This document shows positions 37,066 through 45,165 of a stretch of 64,000 nt of DNA, in pieces. Below the pieces are notes generated by a model. The model was given only the letters and a program-made list of their open reading frames with translations. It ran no database searches and was not told where the DNA came from. How positions within the stretch are numbered: position 1 is the stretch's first letter; the number at the start of each line of letters is the position of its first letter. The stretch lies in contig NZ_BMNB01000014.1 of assembly GCF_014646235.1 (NCBI RefSeq), forward strand, positions 107,234 through 171,233, written 5' to 3'. The position numbers and the translations under genes were made by a program. Source of the DNA: Micromonospora sonchi (lineage in GTDB: Bacteria; Actinomycetota; Actinomycetes; Mycobacteriales; Micromonosporaceae).

Positions 37066-38216
37066 ACCGCCCCCACCGACGCGACCACAACTCGATACCC
37101 CTCGGCCGACGAGTAGCCGAACTACGCGCCAACCGAGGCATGAGCCAACAAACCTTCGCCGACCGACTCGGCAAATCCAAAAGCTGGGTCGACAAAATCG
37201 AACGCGGCGTACGCAAACTCGACCGCTACTCCGTCATCCGAGAGATCGCCGACGTCCTCCGCCTCGACCCCGACCTCCTCCTCGGCCCCCGCCAACCACC
37301 ACCAACCGCACCCAAGCTGGACGGAGTCGACGCGGTCCGCGCCGCCCTCGCCCACTACCACGATCGGCCCCACCGCACCGTCACCGCGGACCAAGCCCGC
37401 CGGCAGGTCGCCTACGCCTGGATGACCTACCAACACGCCCGCTACCCACAACTCCTCGACGCCCTACCCGGTCTGCTCGACACCACCCACGGCACCCGAA
37501 GCCTGCTCGCCGCCACCTACCGCATCACCGCCGCCGTGCTGATCAAACTCGACCACCCGCGCCTCGCCTGGCTCGCCGCCGACCGCGCCGTCACCACCAC
37601 CGCCGCCGACATCCCCACCCTCACCACCACCGCTACCATCGCCGTAACCCAAGCCCTACGCGCCCTCGGCCACCACCAACTCGCCCTCACCGCCGCCCTC
37701 ACCGCCACCGGCACCGCAGACGACGATGCCGTACGCGGAACCCTCTTCCTCCAAGCCGCCCTCGCCGCCGCCAGCACCGGCGACCGCCGCAACACCCACG
37801 ACCTACTCGACCACGCCGCCACCCTCACCGACCGGCGCAGCAGCCACCCGGACCCGCACCACACCGGCTTCGGACCAACCGCCGTCCAACTGGCCCGATC
37901 CCTCGCCGCCCACCACCTCGGCGACACCACCGAAGCCATCCACCAACACGAACACGCCATCCGCAGCAACGGCTGGCCACGCCTACCGCCCGAACACCGC
38001 GCCGCCCACCTCATCGACGCCGCCCGCGCCTACCTCGACACCGGCGACCCCACCCACGCCGGAAACGCGCTCCTCGACGCCGACCGCATCGCCCCCGCCG
38101 AGGTCCGCAGCCGCCCCGTCGCCCGTACCCTCCTCGCCGAAATCATCCAACGCGGACCGGCACCGGCCGACCTGGCACGACTGGCCACCGTCATCGGCCT
38201 GACCCGACAACCCTGA
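37062..38216 (+). CDS. XRE-family regulator with TPR-like C-terminal domain
   Basis: 384 residues. Helix-turn-helix at about 12-70 (LGRRVAELRANRGMSQQTFADRLGKSKSWVDKIERG), followed by about 300 residues of helical repeats typical of actinobacterial XRE-TPR sensors. The codons differ from the neighbours: CCA, CAA, CGA, AAA and C-ended codons dominate and G is scarce on the coding strand, which suggests separate origin. It is coupled to the small membrane protein gene and divergent from the DUF397/Scr1 pair. A ligand or peptide signal read by the TPR part is an inference. Confidence 0.85.
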   Translation: MNRPHRRDHNSIPLGRRVAELRANRGMSQQTFADRLGKSKSWVDKIERGVRKLDRYSVIREIADVLRLDPDLLLGPRQPPPTAPKLDGVDAVRAALAHYHDRPHRTVTADQARRQVAYAWMTYQHARYPQLLDALPGLLDTTHGTRSLLAATYRITAAVLIKLDHPRLAWLAADRAVTTTAADIPTLTTTATIAVTQALRALGHHQLALTAALTATGTADDDAVRGTLFLQAALAAASTGDRRNTHDLLDHAATLTDRRSSHPDPHHTGFGPTAVQLARSLAAHHLGDTTEAIHQHEHAIRSNGWPRLPPEHRAAHLIDAARAYLDTGDPTHAGNALLDADRIAPAEVRSRPVARTLLAEIIQRGPAPADLARLATVIGLTRQP

Positions 38217-38453
38217 GCCGATCCACCAGGTTGCCCAATTCGCCTGGTAATGCTGTCCCTGGGTTACGGGCGGCGCGGGTTGCGGCATGTCGGGGTGTTC
38301 GGGCCCGCTGAGGCCGCGAGTTGCGGCATCTCGTGCGCAGACCACGAGGTGCGGCATCCTGCGCGACGACGCCGGGGTGAGAGCGCCTCAGGCTGATCGG
38401 CCGGTCGTCGCACCGGCCAGAACTCGCCTCGTCGCCACCGCCCCGTTGTCGGA

Positions 38454-38942
38454 TTAAGGAACGCTGCAGAAGTAGATCAATCCCGTCACGATGCCGACCG
38501 TGCCGGTGACCTCTGTTGATGTCCAGCCGCCGGGACCATTCGCGTAGAGGTGGAAGGTACCGCTTCCGATGGACAGCAATCCACCGGAGACGGTGACCGT
38601 GGTGGCGTTGGGGCCGAGAGTTCCACCTCCGGAGAAGGGGCCCGACAGGCGCCACGTGAAGCCGCTGCGGGCCAGGCCGCCGACGGGCAGGTTCCAGGTG
38701 AAGGTCGGCGGATTGAGCAGGCCGGCGCTGCACTGCAGGTTGGTCGGTGGGTTGACCGTGCCAGACTGAAGGGAACCCAAGCCGTACTCGGTGTCGGTCC
38801 ATGATGCCTGCGTCGACTGTGGCGGTGCGAGCAGAACGACAGTGCCAGCGAGCAACACGGAGACGGCACCCGAGATCCAGCGCCGCCGAACGCGGCCGGT
38901 CTGTTCCCCGGCCAGCCGGGCGGGGATCCGACAGCGCCTCAC
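38454..38942 (-). CDS. exported protein with SipW-type signal peptide (third cargo)
   Basis: 162 residues from a GTG overlapping the stop of the signal peptidase gene (GTGA). Arg-rich N-terminus, hydrophobic core (about 22-38), then ASWTDTEYG, the same post-signal motif as in the two exported proteins upstream. The mature part is Gly/Ser/Thr-rich and predicted beta-stranded, with two Cys. It resembles the class of proteins with alternate, SipW-dependent signal peptides (TasA/CalY-like) in its N-terminus only. Function unknown, probably cell surface. Confidence 0.78.
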   Translation of the reverse strand: MRRCRIPARLAGEQTGRVRRRWISGAVSVLLAGTVVLLAPPQSTQASWTDTEYGLGSLQSGTVNPPTNLQCSAGLLNPPTFTWNLPVGGLARSGFTWRLSGPFSGGGTLGPNATTVTVSGGLLSIGSGTFHLYANGPGGWTSTEVTGTVGIVTGLIYFCSVP

Positions 38943-40150
38943 GACTGATCCACCCTGGTCCGGCGCCGGCGCGTGACGAGCATGAGCAGTAGGCCGGCGA
39001 GCAGCGCGCCGACACCGGCGAGCACCGGTGGCCACAGGTTGGTGCCGGTGCGCGGAAGCGGTTGGACCTTGCCGCCCGCCGAATGGCGTTCCCCGAAACC
39101 GGTCGCCGTGACGGTCAGGTCCGCTGACCCCGAGGCCCTGAAGTTCGCGAGCAGGCTCGCGGTGACGAGGATCCAACGCTGCTGGTCGGAGGGCATCTTG
39201 CTGATGGTGATCGGGTGTGCGACCAGTCTGGTGGCTGGGCCGTTGGCGAGAACCTGCTCCCCTGGACCGGTTGGGCAGACATCGTCAACCCACCGTTTGG
39301 TGCAGACGGCGGCCTTGACCTGGAGCCCGTCCGGGTCGACTGCGAGCGGGCCCCGCGCCGACAGCGTGATCTTCACCGTGCCGGCATGTTTCGCATGTGC
39401 CAGGACGCCCACCTGCCATGGCACCGGCTCGCCCGGCGCCATGCTTGTCATGCGCTCCTTGTCGCCGATCGATATCAGGGTGAGATATCTGCCACGAATG
39501 ACCTCTTCGGTCTCGACTGCGCGGGCCTGGCCGGGTGCCGCCAGTACGGCAGCGGTGACGCCCGGCAGCGCAACCACCATGAGGAACATGCACCGTAAGG
39601 TCGAGTCACGGCGCGCTACCGCGGTGCGGCGCCGCGTCCGCGGCTCGGTGCCGCGCGGCCAGTACGCCCAGGTGACGATCGCCGCGGTCCCGATCGTGAT
39701 CAGACTCATCGCATACACGTTCGACACCGCGCGCACCGCGTACCCGAGTTTGGGTACCGACCACTCGACGAGCCGCACGTGGGTCACCGCATACGGCGCG
39801 CTGTCGTTGGACTCGTTCGCGTCCCCGCGCAAGGTGAGCAGGCGAACCGATTCGTTGCCGTCGGCGATCTCGACGACCCGGTGGGTGATCGGTGGCTGCG
39901 GGTCGCGGTCGACGGTGACGATGTCTCCCACCTGGACCTCGGACGCGGGAATCTCCCGCACCACGGCCAGCGATCCGGCGGGAATGGTCGGGCTCATCGA
40001 TCCGGTCTTGAACAGGATGAGCGAGATGTCGAAGAAGAACGCCAGCGGAACGAGAACGACGCACACCGTCCCGCCGACGGCGAGCAGGGTCAGCACCAGG
40101 TCGCCGACTCGGGAAAGGATCCCCTGCCACTGATGTACTCGCCCTACCAT
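38939..40150 (-). CDS. SipW-type signal peptidase I fused to an LPxTG-anchored ectodomain
   Basis: 403 residues. N-terminal S26B peptidase (about 10-170): membrane segment, catalytic Ser51 in KTGSMSPTIPAGS, and His90 in PPITHRVVEI instead of the Lys of bacterial type I enzymes, as in SipW and the archaeal/eukaryotic forms. After a second membrane segment (about 135-155) comes another hydrophobic segment (about 185-205) and an extracellular domain of about 150 residues, ending in LPRTG (365-369), a hydrophobic stretch and RRRRTR, a sorting signal. It should process the three neighbouring cargo proteins. No sortase is encoded in the window. Confidence 0.85.
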   Translation of the reverse strand: MVGRVHQWQGILSRVGDLVLTLLAVGGTVCVVLVPLAFFFDISLILFKTGSMSPTIPAGSLAVVREIPASEVQVGDIVTVDRDPQPPITHRVVEIADGNESVRLLTLRGDANESNDSAPYAVTHVRLVEWSVPKLGYAVRAVSNVYAMSLITIGTAAIVTWAYWPRGTEPRTRRRTAVARRDSTLRCMFLMVVALPGVTAAVLAAPGQARAVETEEVIRGRYLTLISIGDKERMTSMAPGEPVPWQVGVLAHAKHAGTVKITLSARGPLAVDPDGLQVKAAVCTKRWVDDVCPTGPGEQVLANGPATRLVAHPITISKMPSDQQRWILVTASLLANFRASGSADLTVTATGFGERHSAGGKVQPLPRTGTNLWPPVLAGVGALLAGLLLMLVTRRRRTRVDQS

Positions 40151-40162
40151 CTGATGAATCCT

Positions 40163-40795
40163 TTACGTGGAGGTAGCAGTGAATTGCCAGGTGACGATGG
40201 CGCTCGCACCCTGGTACGAGTTGCTGGCGCCGGACTGGATCCGCACTTCGAAGCAGAACCGCAGCTCCGGCGTCGTACCGCTCGGAGCGGTGATGGCGGA
40301 CGAAACCGGTGAGCCGGGAACCGAGGTGACGGCCAGATAGCTGGGTCCGACGATCCACGTCGGCGAGCCGGCGAAGGCGGTGGCCGCACAGGTGGTGCTG
40401 GTGCTGGGGGTACGCACCGCCCGGTACTCGAGCGCGGGCACCAGGGCACCGGAGTTGTTCGACGAACCCGTCAGCTCGACCGCACCATCGACGCTCGTCG
40501 TCGATGTCGTTCGGATGTCGATCCAGGCGTAGTACGAGACCGTGGGTGACATCGCCGTCGCGTTGAACGCCAGCGTCGCGGCGCTCCCCGCCGGGGTGTG
40601 GCTTGCCCAGCTGCTGGACACGGTCTGCGATTCCGTGCCGAAGGTGCTCGCGGTGAAAGACGCGGTGCCGTACTCGCCGTCGGTCCACGCGGCGAGCGTG
40701 ACCGTCGTTCCCATGCCGAGAACGAGGGCGCCTGCGAGTACGGCACGCGTCCGGAGAAGTCGTGGTGATCTGGCCGACGCCCAACGGCTGACCAC
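40163..40795 (-). CDS. exported protein with SipW-type signal peptide (second cargo)
   Basis: 210 residues from GTG 40795, nine bases after the upstream stop. Signal region with LLRTRAVLAGALVLGMGTTVTL followed by AAWTDGEYGTASFTASTFG. The mature part is rich in Ser, Thr and Ala and predicted all-beta, with a Cys pair region (TTCAATAF and RFCFEV). The AAWTDGEYG motif is shared with the other two exported proteins. Twelve bases separate it from the peptidase gene. Likely a surface or fibre-type subunit; no enzymatic motif seen. Confidence 0.8.
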   Translation of the reverse strand: MVSRWASARSPRLLRTRAVLAGALVLGMGTTVTLAAWTDGEYGTASFTASTFGTESQTVSSSWASHTPAGSAATLAFNATAMSPTVSYYAWIDIRTTSTTSVDGAVELTGSSNNSGALVPALEYRAVRTPSTSTTCAATAFAGSPTWIVGPSYLAVTSVPGSPVSSAITAPSGTTPELRFCFEVRIQSGASNSYQGASAIVTWQFTATST

Positions 40796-40804
40796 TGTCG
40801 TCGC

Positions 40805-41446
40805 CTACTCCACAGACTCGGCCAGAAGCTGCCAGGTTTCGGTGACCTGCGAGTTCTGCACCAGGGTGTCATCGGCCGTGACGACGAAACACAGGAATGC
40901 CGGAGCACCAGGCGTAGCAGTATCAACGCCCTGCGTCAGACTGAACGGCACCGCCGGGTCAGCCACCGCGTCCAGCGCAGTGCCCTGCGGCACGATCCAG
41001 GTCGGATCGACGGGTGCCGGGCCGCAGTCGGCGAACGCTGCGACCGTCGCGATCCCATAGGTGAGGCCGACGAAGGTGGTCGGATCGGGGCTGGCCGACG
41101 CCACCGTCACGGTCGCGTCGTACGTCGTGCCCGCGGTCAGCCGGACGGCGAACGGCGCCGCCACCACGTCGTCGGGCGCGATGTTGCCGAAGCCGGTGCT
41201 GAACTGCAGCGCGGCAGCAGCGGCGGGCGTGGGGTGCTCGGCGTAGGTCGTGCCGTCCACGCTGCCTTCGATGCTGAACGTGCCCGCGGTGAACGTGCCC
41301 GTGGCGTACTCGGAGTCGTTCCAGGCCGCGAGGGTGATCGTCGCGCCGAGGCCGAGGGCGATCCCACCGGCCAAGATGGCCTTGAACTTGCGACTGCGTA
41401 CTCGACTGCTCGAATCACCCATTGCCATCCATCTCGGTCGATTCAT
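40805..41446 (-). CDS. exported protein with SipW-type signal peptide (first cargo)
   Basis: 213 residues; ATG 41446 has AAGGAGG 11 bases upstream, and later in-frame ATGs lack one. Signal core KAILAGGIALGLGATITL, then AAWNDSEYATGTFTAGTFSIEGS. The mature protein is acidic, Thr/Ala-rich and beta-predicted, with Cys in ADCGPAP and FLCFVV. First gene of the four-gene operon cargo, cargo, signal peptidase, cargo. Its N-terminal organisation parallels TasA/CalY-like biofilm proteins processed by SipW; identity beyond that is open. Confidence 0.82.
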   Translation of the reverse strand: MNRPRWMAMGDSSSRVRSRKFKAILAGGIALGLGATITLAAWNDSEYATGTFTAGTFSIEGSVDGTTYAEHPTPAAAAALQFSTGFGNIAPDDVVAAPFAVRLTAGTTYDATVTVASASPDPTTFVGLTYGIATVAAFADCGPAPVDPTWIVPQGTALDAVADPAVPFSLTQGVDTATPGAPAFLCFVVTADDTLVQNSQVTETWQLLAESVE

Positions 41447-41651
41447 TGTGGTCTTGTCCTCCTTGTGCGACGCGGTTAGCTGTCCGGACCTGCAACAGAG
41501 CGCCAAACGGACGGAAGGGACGTAGCGGCACCTGTCACGTGCTCGCCACCATAAGACCTACTAATGGACGAAGGTCGTAGACCATCAGAAATCACCCACG
41601 GAAGGGGTCGCTCTTCCCCGAGCGGCGGCCGGCCGGCGGGAGGTGACTTGC

Positions 41652-42092
41652 CTACGCCCTGGCGAAGGCGACGGTGACGACCAGGTCGGCCAGGGGCAGG
41701 GTGCGCCACCGCCAGCGAGGGGCGGGCGGGACGGCCAGGCCGTGTCGGTGCCACCAGGTGGCTACCGGGATGTCGGTGAGCTTGGCGAGGCACTCGGTGC
41801 GGGTCCAGCGGGCCCAGAAGTTGGCGGCGCCGAAGCGGCTGGCCAACGCCGGGGGCGGCGGACCATCAGCGCGTTCGGCGTCGATCGCCACCCGCCAGCC
41901 GGGCACCGGTGGGCCGTACCAGCCGACGCAGCGTCCGTCGCCGAGGTGGCTGCGGGTGACCGCGTCGGCCGACTCGACGGCCGGGGCCACCCGCAGGTGT
42001 CGGTGCGCGGCAGCGAGCAGGGCGGACACCTGCGGTGGTCCCGGGCCCTGGGCGCGGGACCACCGGCTCGCCGACTCAGATCGAGGCGGCAC
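41652..42092 (-). CDS. 4'-phosphopantetheinyl transferase-like protein
   Basis: 146 residues from GTG 42092, overlapping the reductase gene; GTG 42029 would give 125 residues, and neither has a clear ribosome site. WRVAIDAERAD supplies a D-x-E pair and FWARWTRTECLAKL the W-(T)-x-x-E-x-x-x-K motif of the transferase superfamily, which attaches phosphopantetheine from CoA to carrier proteins. It is shorter than Sfp-type enzymes and closer to AcpS-like monomers in length. As last gene of the carrier-protein operon it probably activates that carrier. Family call is motif-based. Confidence 0.65.
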   Translation of the reverse strand: MPPRSESASRWSRAQGPGPPQVSALLAAAHRHLRVAPAVESADAVTRSHLGDGRCVGWYGPPVPGWRVAIDAERADGPPPPALASRFGAANFWARWTRTECLAKLTDIPVATWWHRHGLAVPPAPRWRWRTLPLADLVVTVAFARA

Positions 42093-42834
42093 CGTCGACC
42101 ACGATGGCCTGGCCGTTGATGTTGGTCTGGTCGCGCAGCAGCAGCCGCACCACCGGCACCACCTCCGCCGGTTCGGTGAGGTGACCGGTCGGGGTACGGC
42201 GCACGATCTGGTCGAGTTGGGTCTGACCGAGCACGGCCGACATCTCCGAGGCGAAGAAGCCGGGCGCCACGGCGTTGACCAGCACCCGTCCGCCGAGCTC
42301 GCGGGCCAGCGACCGGGTCGCCGCATCCATCCCACCCTTGGTGGCGGAGTACGCGACCAGGCCGGGAAAGCCGCGCTGCGCGCAGATCGAGGTGACGTTC
42401 ACGATGCGGCCACGCCGCCCCTGCGCCAGCATCCGCCGCACCACCAGGCGGGTGAGCTGCAACGGCGCGGTCAGGTTCGTCTCGATGATCCGGGCGATGT
42501 CGGCGTTCGCGGTGTGCACGTGCAGCGAGTCCTGACCGACGGCGGCGTTGTTGACCAGACCGTCGATCGGCCCGAGGCGGCCCTCCGCCGCCCGGACGAA
42601 CGCCTGCGTGGCGGCGAGGTCGGTGACGTCCACCGAGTCGACGTGCGACCGATCCGGATGGGCGTCGGCGAGCTTGGCCAGCTCGGGGGTGACGGTACGC
42701 GCGAAGGCCGCCACCTTCAGGCCCGATTCGAGCAGGTCGGTGACGATGGCGAGGCCCAGGCCGCGCGACCCGCCGGAGACGAGCACCACGGTGGACGGCG
42801 GGACGAGCAGAGCAGGGGTGGCGGAGTCAGACAT
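42076..42834 (-). CDS. SDR oxidoreductase, FabG-like (3-oxoacyl-ACP reductase type)
   Basis: 252 residues. Cofactor motif SGGSRGLG, NNAAVG, catalytic Ser in VTSICAQ and Tyr/Lys in YSATKGG, and the PGFF region are intact. ATG 42834 overlaps the ligase stop by eight bases. In an operon with an acyl carrier protein and an acyl-activating enzyme, reduction of a 3-ketoacyl thioester on the carrier is the simplest role; a sugar or other ketone substrate cannot be excluded. Confidence 0.88.
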   Translation of the reverse strand: MSDSATPALLVPPSTVVLVSGGSRGLGLAIVTDLLESGLKVAAFARTVTPELAKLADAHPDRSHVDSVDVTDLAATQAFVRAAEGRLGPIDGLVNNAAVGQDSLHVHTANADIARIIETNLTAPLQLTRLVVRRMLAQGRRGRIVNVTSICAQRGFPGLVAYSATKGGMDAATRSLARELGGRVLVNAVAPGFFASEMSAVLGQTQLDQIVRRTPTGHLTEPAEVVPVVRLLLRDQTNINGQAIVVDGAASI

Positions 42835-44149
42835 CACTCTTCAGGGTCTCCTTGACGGGGATCTCGGTCAGTACGCGGATCCGGCGCGGTACCGCGTACT
42901 CGGGAAGCCGATCGGCGCACCAACGCACCAGTCCCGCCTCGTCCGGCACCGCCGTCGGCTCAGTCGGCGCCGCCACGGTCGGCGAGTCGGGCCGCGGTGC
43001 GGGGGCGGCGGCGGTGAGCACCACCTCGGCGACGACCAGGTGGCCGAGCAGCGGGACCCGGCGACCGGTGACCCGGGCCCAGGCCACCCGCGGATGGGCG
43101 GTGAGCACGTCGCGTACTCCACCGGCGGAGACCTTGCTGCCACCGACGTTGATCTCGTCGGAGTGGAGCCGTCCGGTGATCAGCACCCGGTCGCCGACGA
43201 GCTGCGCACGGTCGCCGGTGTGCACCGGCCCGGCCAACCCCACCGCGTGGTGTGGCGAGGTGATCACCAGTTCTCCGTCGCGTACGCCGAGGGTGGGGCG
43301 GCCGGGTGTCGCCCGGTCCAGCCACTCGGCGGGGAAACCGGCCCGCCCGTCGTGCACCACGATGGCCGCGCCCACCTCGGAGGAGGCGTAGATCCAGGAG
43401 ATCCGGGCCGTTGGGAACACCTCCCGCAGCCGGTCCAGGATCGGCTGGTCGACCGGCTCACCGCCGAGGGTGAGCTGACGCAGCGGCACCCGGGCCAGCC
43501 CGGCGGGATCGCGGTGCAGGATCCGACGCCAGAAGGTCGGCGTTCCGGAGGCGGCGTCCACACCGTACGCGGCGGCCAGCGCCGGCCAGTCGTCGAGCTG
43601 CTCCGGCTCGACCACCACCAGATCCTGCCCAGGCTGGGTCAGCGACAGCGTCACCACCTGCCACCAGGCGTACGTACCCGGGGCGTACGGGCAGAGCCAG
43701 GTGCGGGCGGATTGCTCCCCCCGGACGGTGGTCAACGACGCCAGCGTGTGCCCGACCCGCTTGGGACGGCCGGTGGAGCCGGAAGTCAGCAGCCACAGCC
43801 GGTCGTGTTCGACCGGCCGGAAGTCGGCCGGTGCCACCGCAGCGGCGGTGTCCACACCGGCGGCATCCGCGCCGAGGTCGGTCACCGTGAAACCGGCGTC
43901 ACGCAGCTCGGCGCGCATCGCCTCGTCCACCCGGCCGGGCGTGCTGAGCAGCAGCTCACCGCCGTGCACCGCGTGGTGGCGGGCGGCGGCGAGCGCGTAC
44001 CGGGCGGAGTGCGCGAGCACCGCGACCGGGGCCGCCGGCAGGGTCAGCTCCGGCAGGTCCCGCCAGGTCGTCGGAGTGCCGCCGACCACGATCCGGTTGT
44101 CGGCGCCGGCCGGATGGGAGGTGGCCGGGTGGGCGGGTGCGCTGCTCAC
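42827..44149 (-). CDS. AMP-forming acyl ligase (ANL superfamily)
   Basis: 440 residues, shorter than typical acyl-CoA ligases (about 500-550). P-loop motif LLTSGSTGRPKRV, substrate/aromatic motif region WIYASSEVGAAIV, hinge TGRLHSDEINVGGSKVSAGGV and the catalytic Lys437 in ETLKSDV at the very end are present. It should adenylate a carboxylic acid and load it on the carrier protein encoded just upstream, whose stop overlaps this start (GTGA). The acid is unknown. Confidence 0.87.
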   Translation of the reverse strand: MSSAPAHPATSHPAGADNRIVVGGTPTTWRDLPELTLPAAPVAVLAHSARYALAAARHHAVHGGELLLSTPGRVDEAMRAELRDAGFTVTDLGADAAGVDTAAAVAPADFRPVEHDRLWLLTSGSTGRPKRVGHTLASLTTVRGEQSARTWLCPYAPGTYAWWQVVTLSLTQPGQDLVVVEPEQLDDWPALAAAYGVDAASGTPTFWRRILHRDPAGLARVPLRQLTLGGEPVDQPILDRLREVFPTARISWIYASSEVGAAIVVHDGRAGFPAEWLDRATPGRPTLGVRDGELVITSPHHAVGLAGPVHTGDRAQLVGDRVLITGRLHSDEINVGGSKVSAGGVRDVLTAHPRVAWARVTGRRVPLLGHLVVAEVVLTAAAPAPRPDSPTVAAPTEPTAVPDEAGLVRWCADRLPEYAVPRRIRVLTEIPVKETLKSDV

Positions 44150-44397
44150 TGCCGCTGCAGCTCGACGAGGAAGTCGAGCACGTCGCCGACGGTGGCGATC
44201 CGCCGCAGCCCGGGGGCGTCGAAGTTCAGCTCCTCGCCGGTCTCGTCCTCCACCCGCAGCGCCAGCTCGGAGAAGTCCAGCGACCGGAAACCGACCTCCC
44301 GCAGATCGGCACCATCGTCGTCGGGCAGCACCTTGCCCTGGTTCTTCAACACCTGGCCCATCAGCTCGCGAATCTGCGCCCGGCTCAATTCCGTCAT
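44146..44397 (-). CDS. acyl carrier protein
   Basis: 83 residues, acidic, four-helix pattern. The phosphopantetheine site is GFRSLDFSEL with Ser39; Arg replaces the usual Asp before the Ser. First gene of the operon carrier, ligase, reductase, transferase-like protein. Only 43 bases separate its start from that of pseH on the other strand, so the two units share a promoter region. This is a dedicated carrier, not the fatty-acid AcpP, judged by context and the altered site. Confidence 0.9.
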   Translation of the reverse strand: MTELSRAQIRELMGQVLKNQGKVLPDDDGADLREVGFRSLDFSELALRVEDETGEELNFDAPGLRRIATVGDVLDFLVELQRQ

Positions 44398-44440
44398 GCG
44401 CCGGAGTGTACAGCCAGGGGATTCGGAATTAGGGTGCCCG

Positions 44441-44986
44441 GTGACCATCAGAACGGACGCCGAAAGCGAGCGGCACGTGCTAAGAGACGCCACCGGGGAC
44501 GACGTTAACCTGATGTTGTCCTGGCGTAATCAGGAAATCAATCGACAGGCCAGCAAGAACAGTCACGTCATCACCACCGAGGAGCACTCGCGATGGTGGC
44601 GCGACGTCCGCACCGATCCCACCCGTCGGGTGCTGATCCACCTGCACGACGGGCTGCCGTGCGGCGTGGTCACCTTCTTCGACCTGCACTTCGGCGGGGC
44701 GCGTACCGGTTCGTGGGGCTTCTACCTGGATGCCGACGGCCTGGCCGAACGGGGTGCCACGCTGCCCGCCTGGCTGGCGGTCATGCGGGCGGCGGTCGAT
44801 TACGCCTTCGACGTGCTCGAACTGGACCGCCTGGACGGCGAGGTGCTCGCCCACAACACCGTGGTCCGCCAGATGAACCGCCGGTTCCGTTTCGCCGAAG
44901 GCCCGGGTCGACGGGAGATCCACGACGGTCGGGAAATCATCGTCGTCCCCATCTCCCTCAATCGCGCCGACCGCCGCGCCCGCTGA
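44441..44986 (+). CDS. pseH: PseH-like GNAT N-acetyltransferase
   Basis: 181 residues from a GTG. GNAT fold with the PseH-type opening VLRDATGDDVNLMLSWRNQEINRQASKNSHVITTEEHSRWW and VTFFDLHFGGARTGSWGFYLD, plus VLAHNTVVRQMNRRFRF near the C-terminus. PseH acetylates (or acylates) the 4-amino group of UDP-4-amino-4,6-dideoxy-N-acetyl-altrosamine using acetyl-CoA. Divergent from the acyl-carrier operon, which raises the possibility that its acyl donor is not acetyl-CoA. Followed by a 179-base gap before pseB. Confidence 0.88.
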   Translation: MTIRTDAESERHVLRDATGDDVNLMLSWRNQEINRQASKNSHVITTEEHSRWWRDVRTDPTRRVLIHLHDGLPCGVVTFFDLHFGGARTGSWGFYLDADGLAERGATLPAWLAVMRAAVDYAFDVLELDRLDGEVLAHNTVVRQMNRRFRFAEGPGRREIHDGREIIVVPISLNRADRRAR

Positions 44987-45165
44987 TTTTCCATTCACCT
45001 CCATGCGCCGTTCACCATGCGTTCACGGAGCGCCCTTCATTCATTGGCCCAGCGATTTCGGTTAACCGGACGGTCGGGGCCCTTTAACCCGTCGCCCTTA
45101 GCGTTCCCACCCGGCCGGCCCGGCCGAGGCACCGCCCGATCATTGACGAACACGGGAGCACCAGA

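Noticed and set aside
38217..38453. Three copies of TGCGGCAT between convergent genes
   Set aside because: The eight-base motif at 38281, 38322 and 38350 is too short and irregularly spaced to call an element; only a weak CTCGTG/CACGAG hairpin is nearby.
42076..44397. Polyketide or fatty acid biosynthesis cluster
   Set aside because: There is a carrier protein, ligase and reductase but no ketosynthase, acyltransferase domain or dehydratase.
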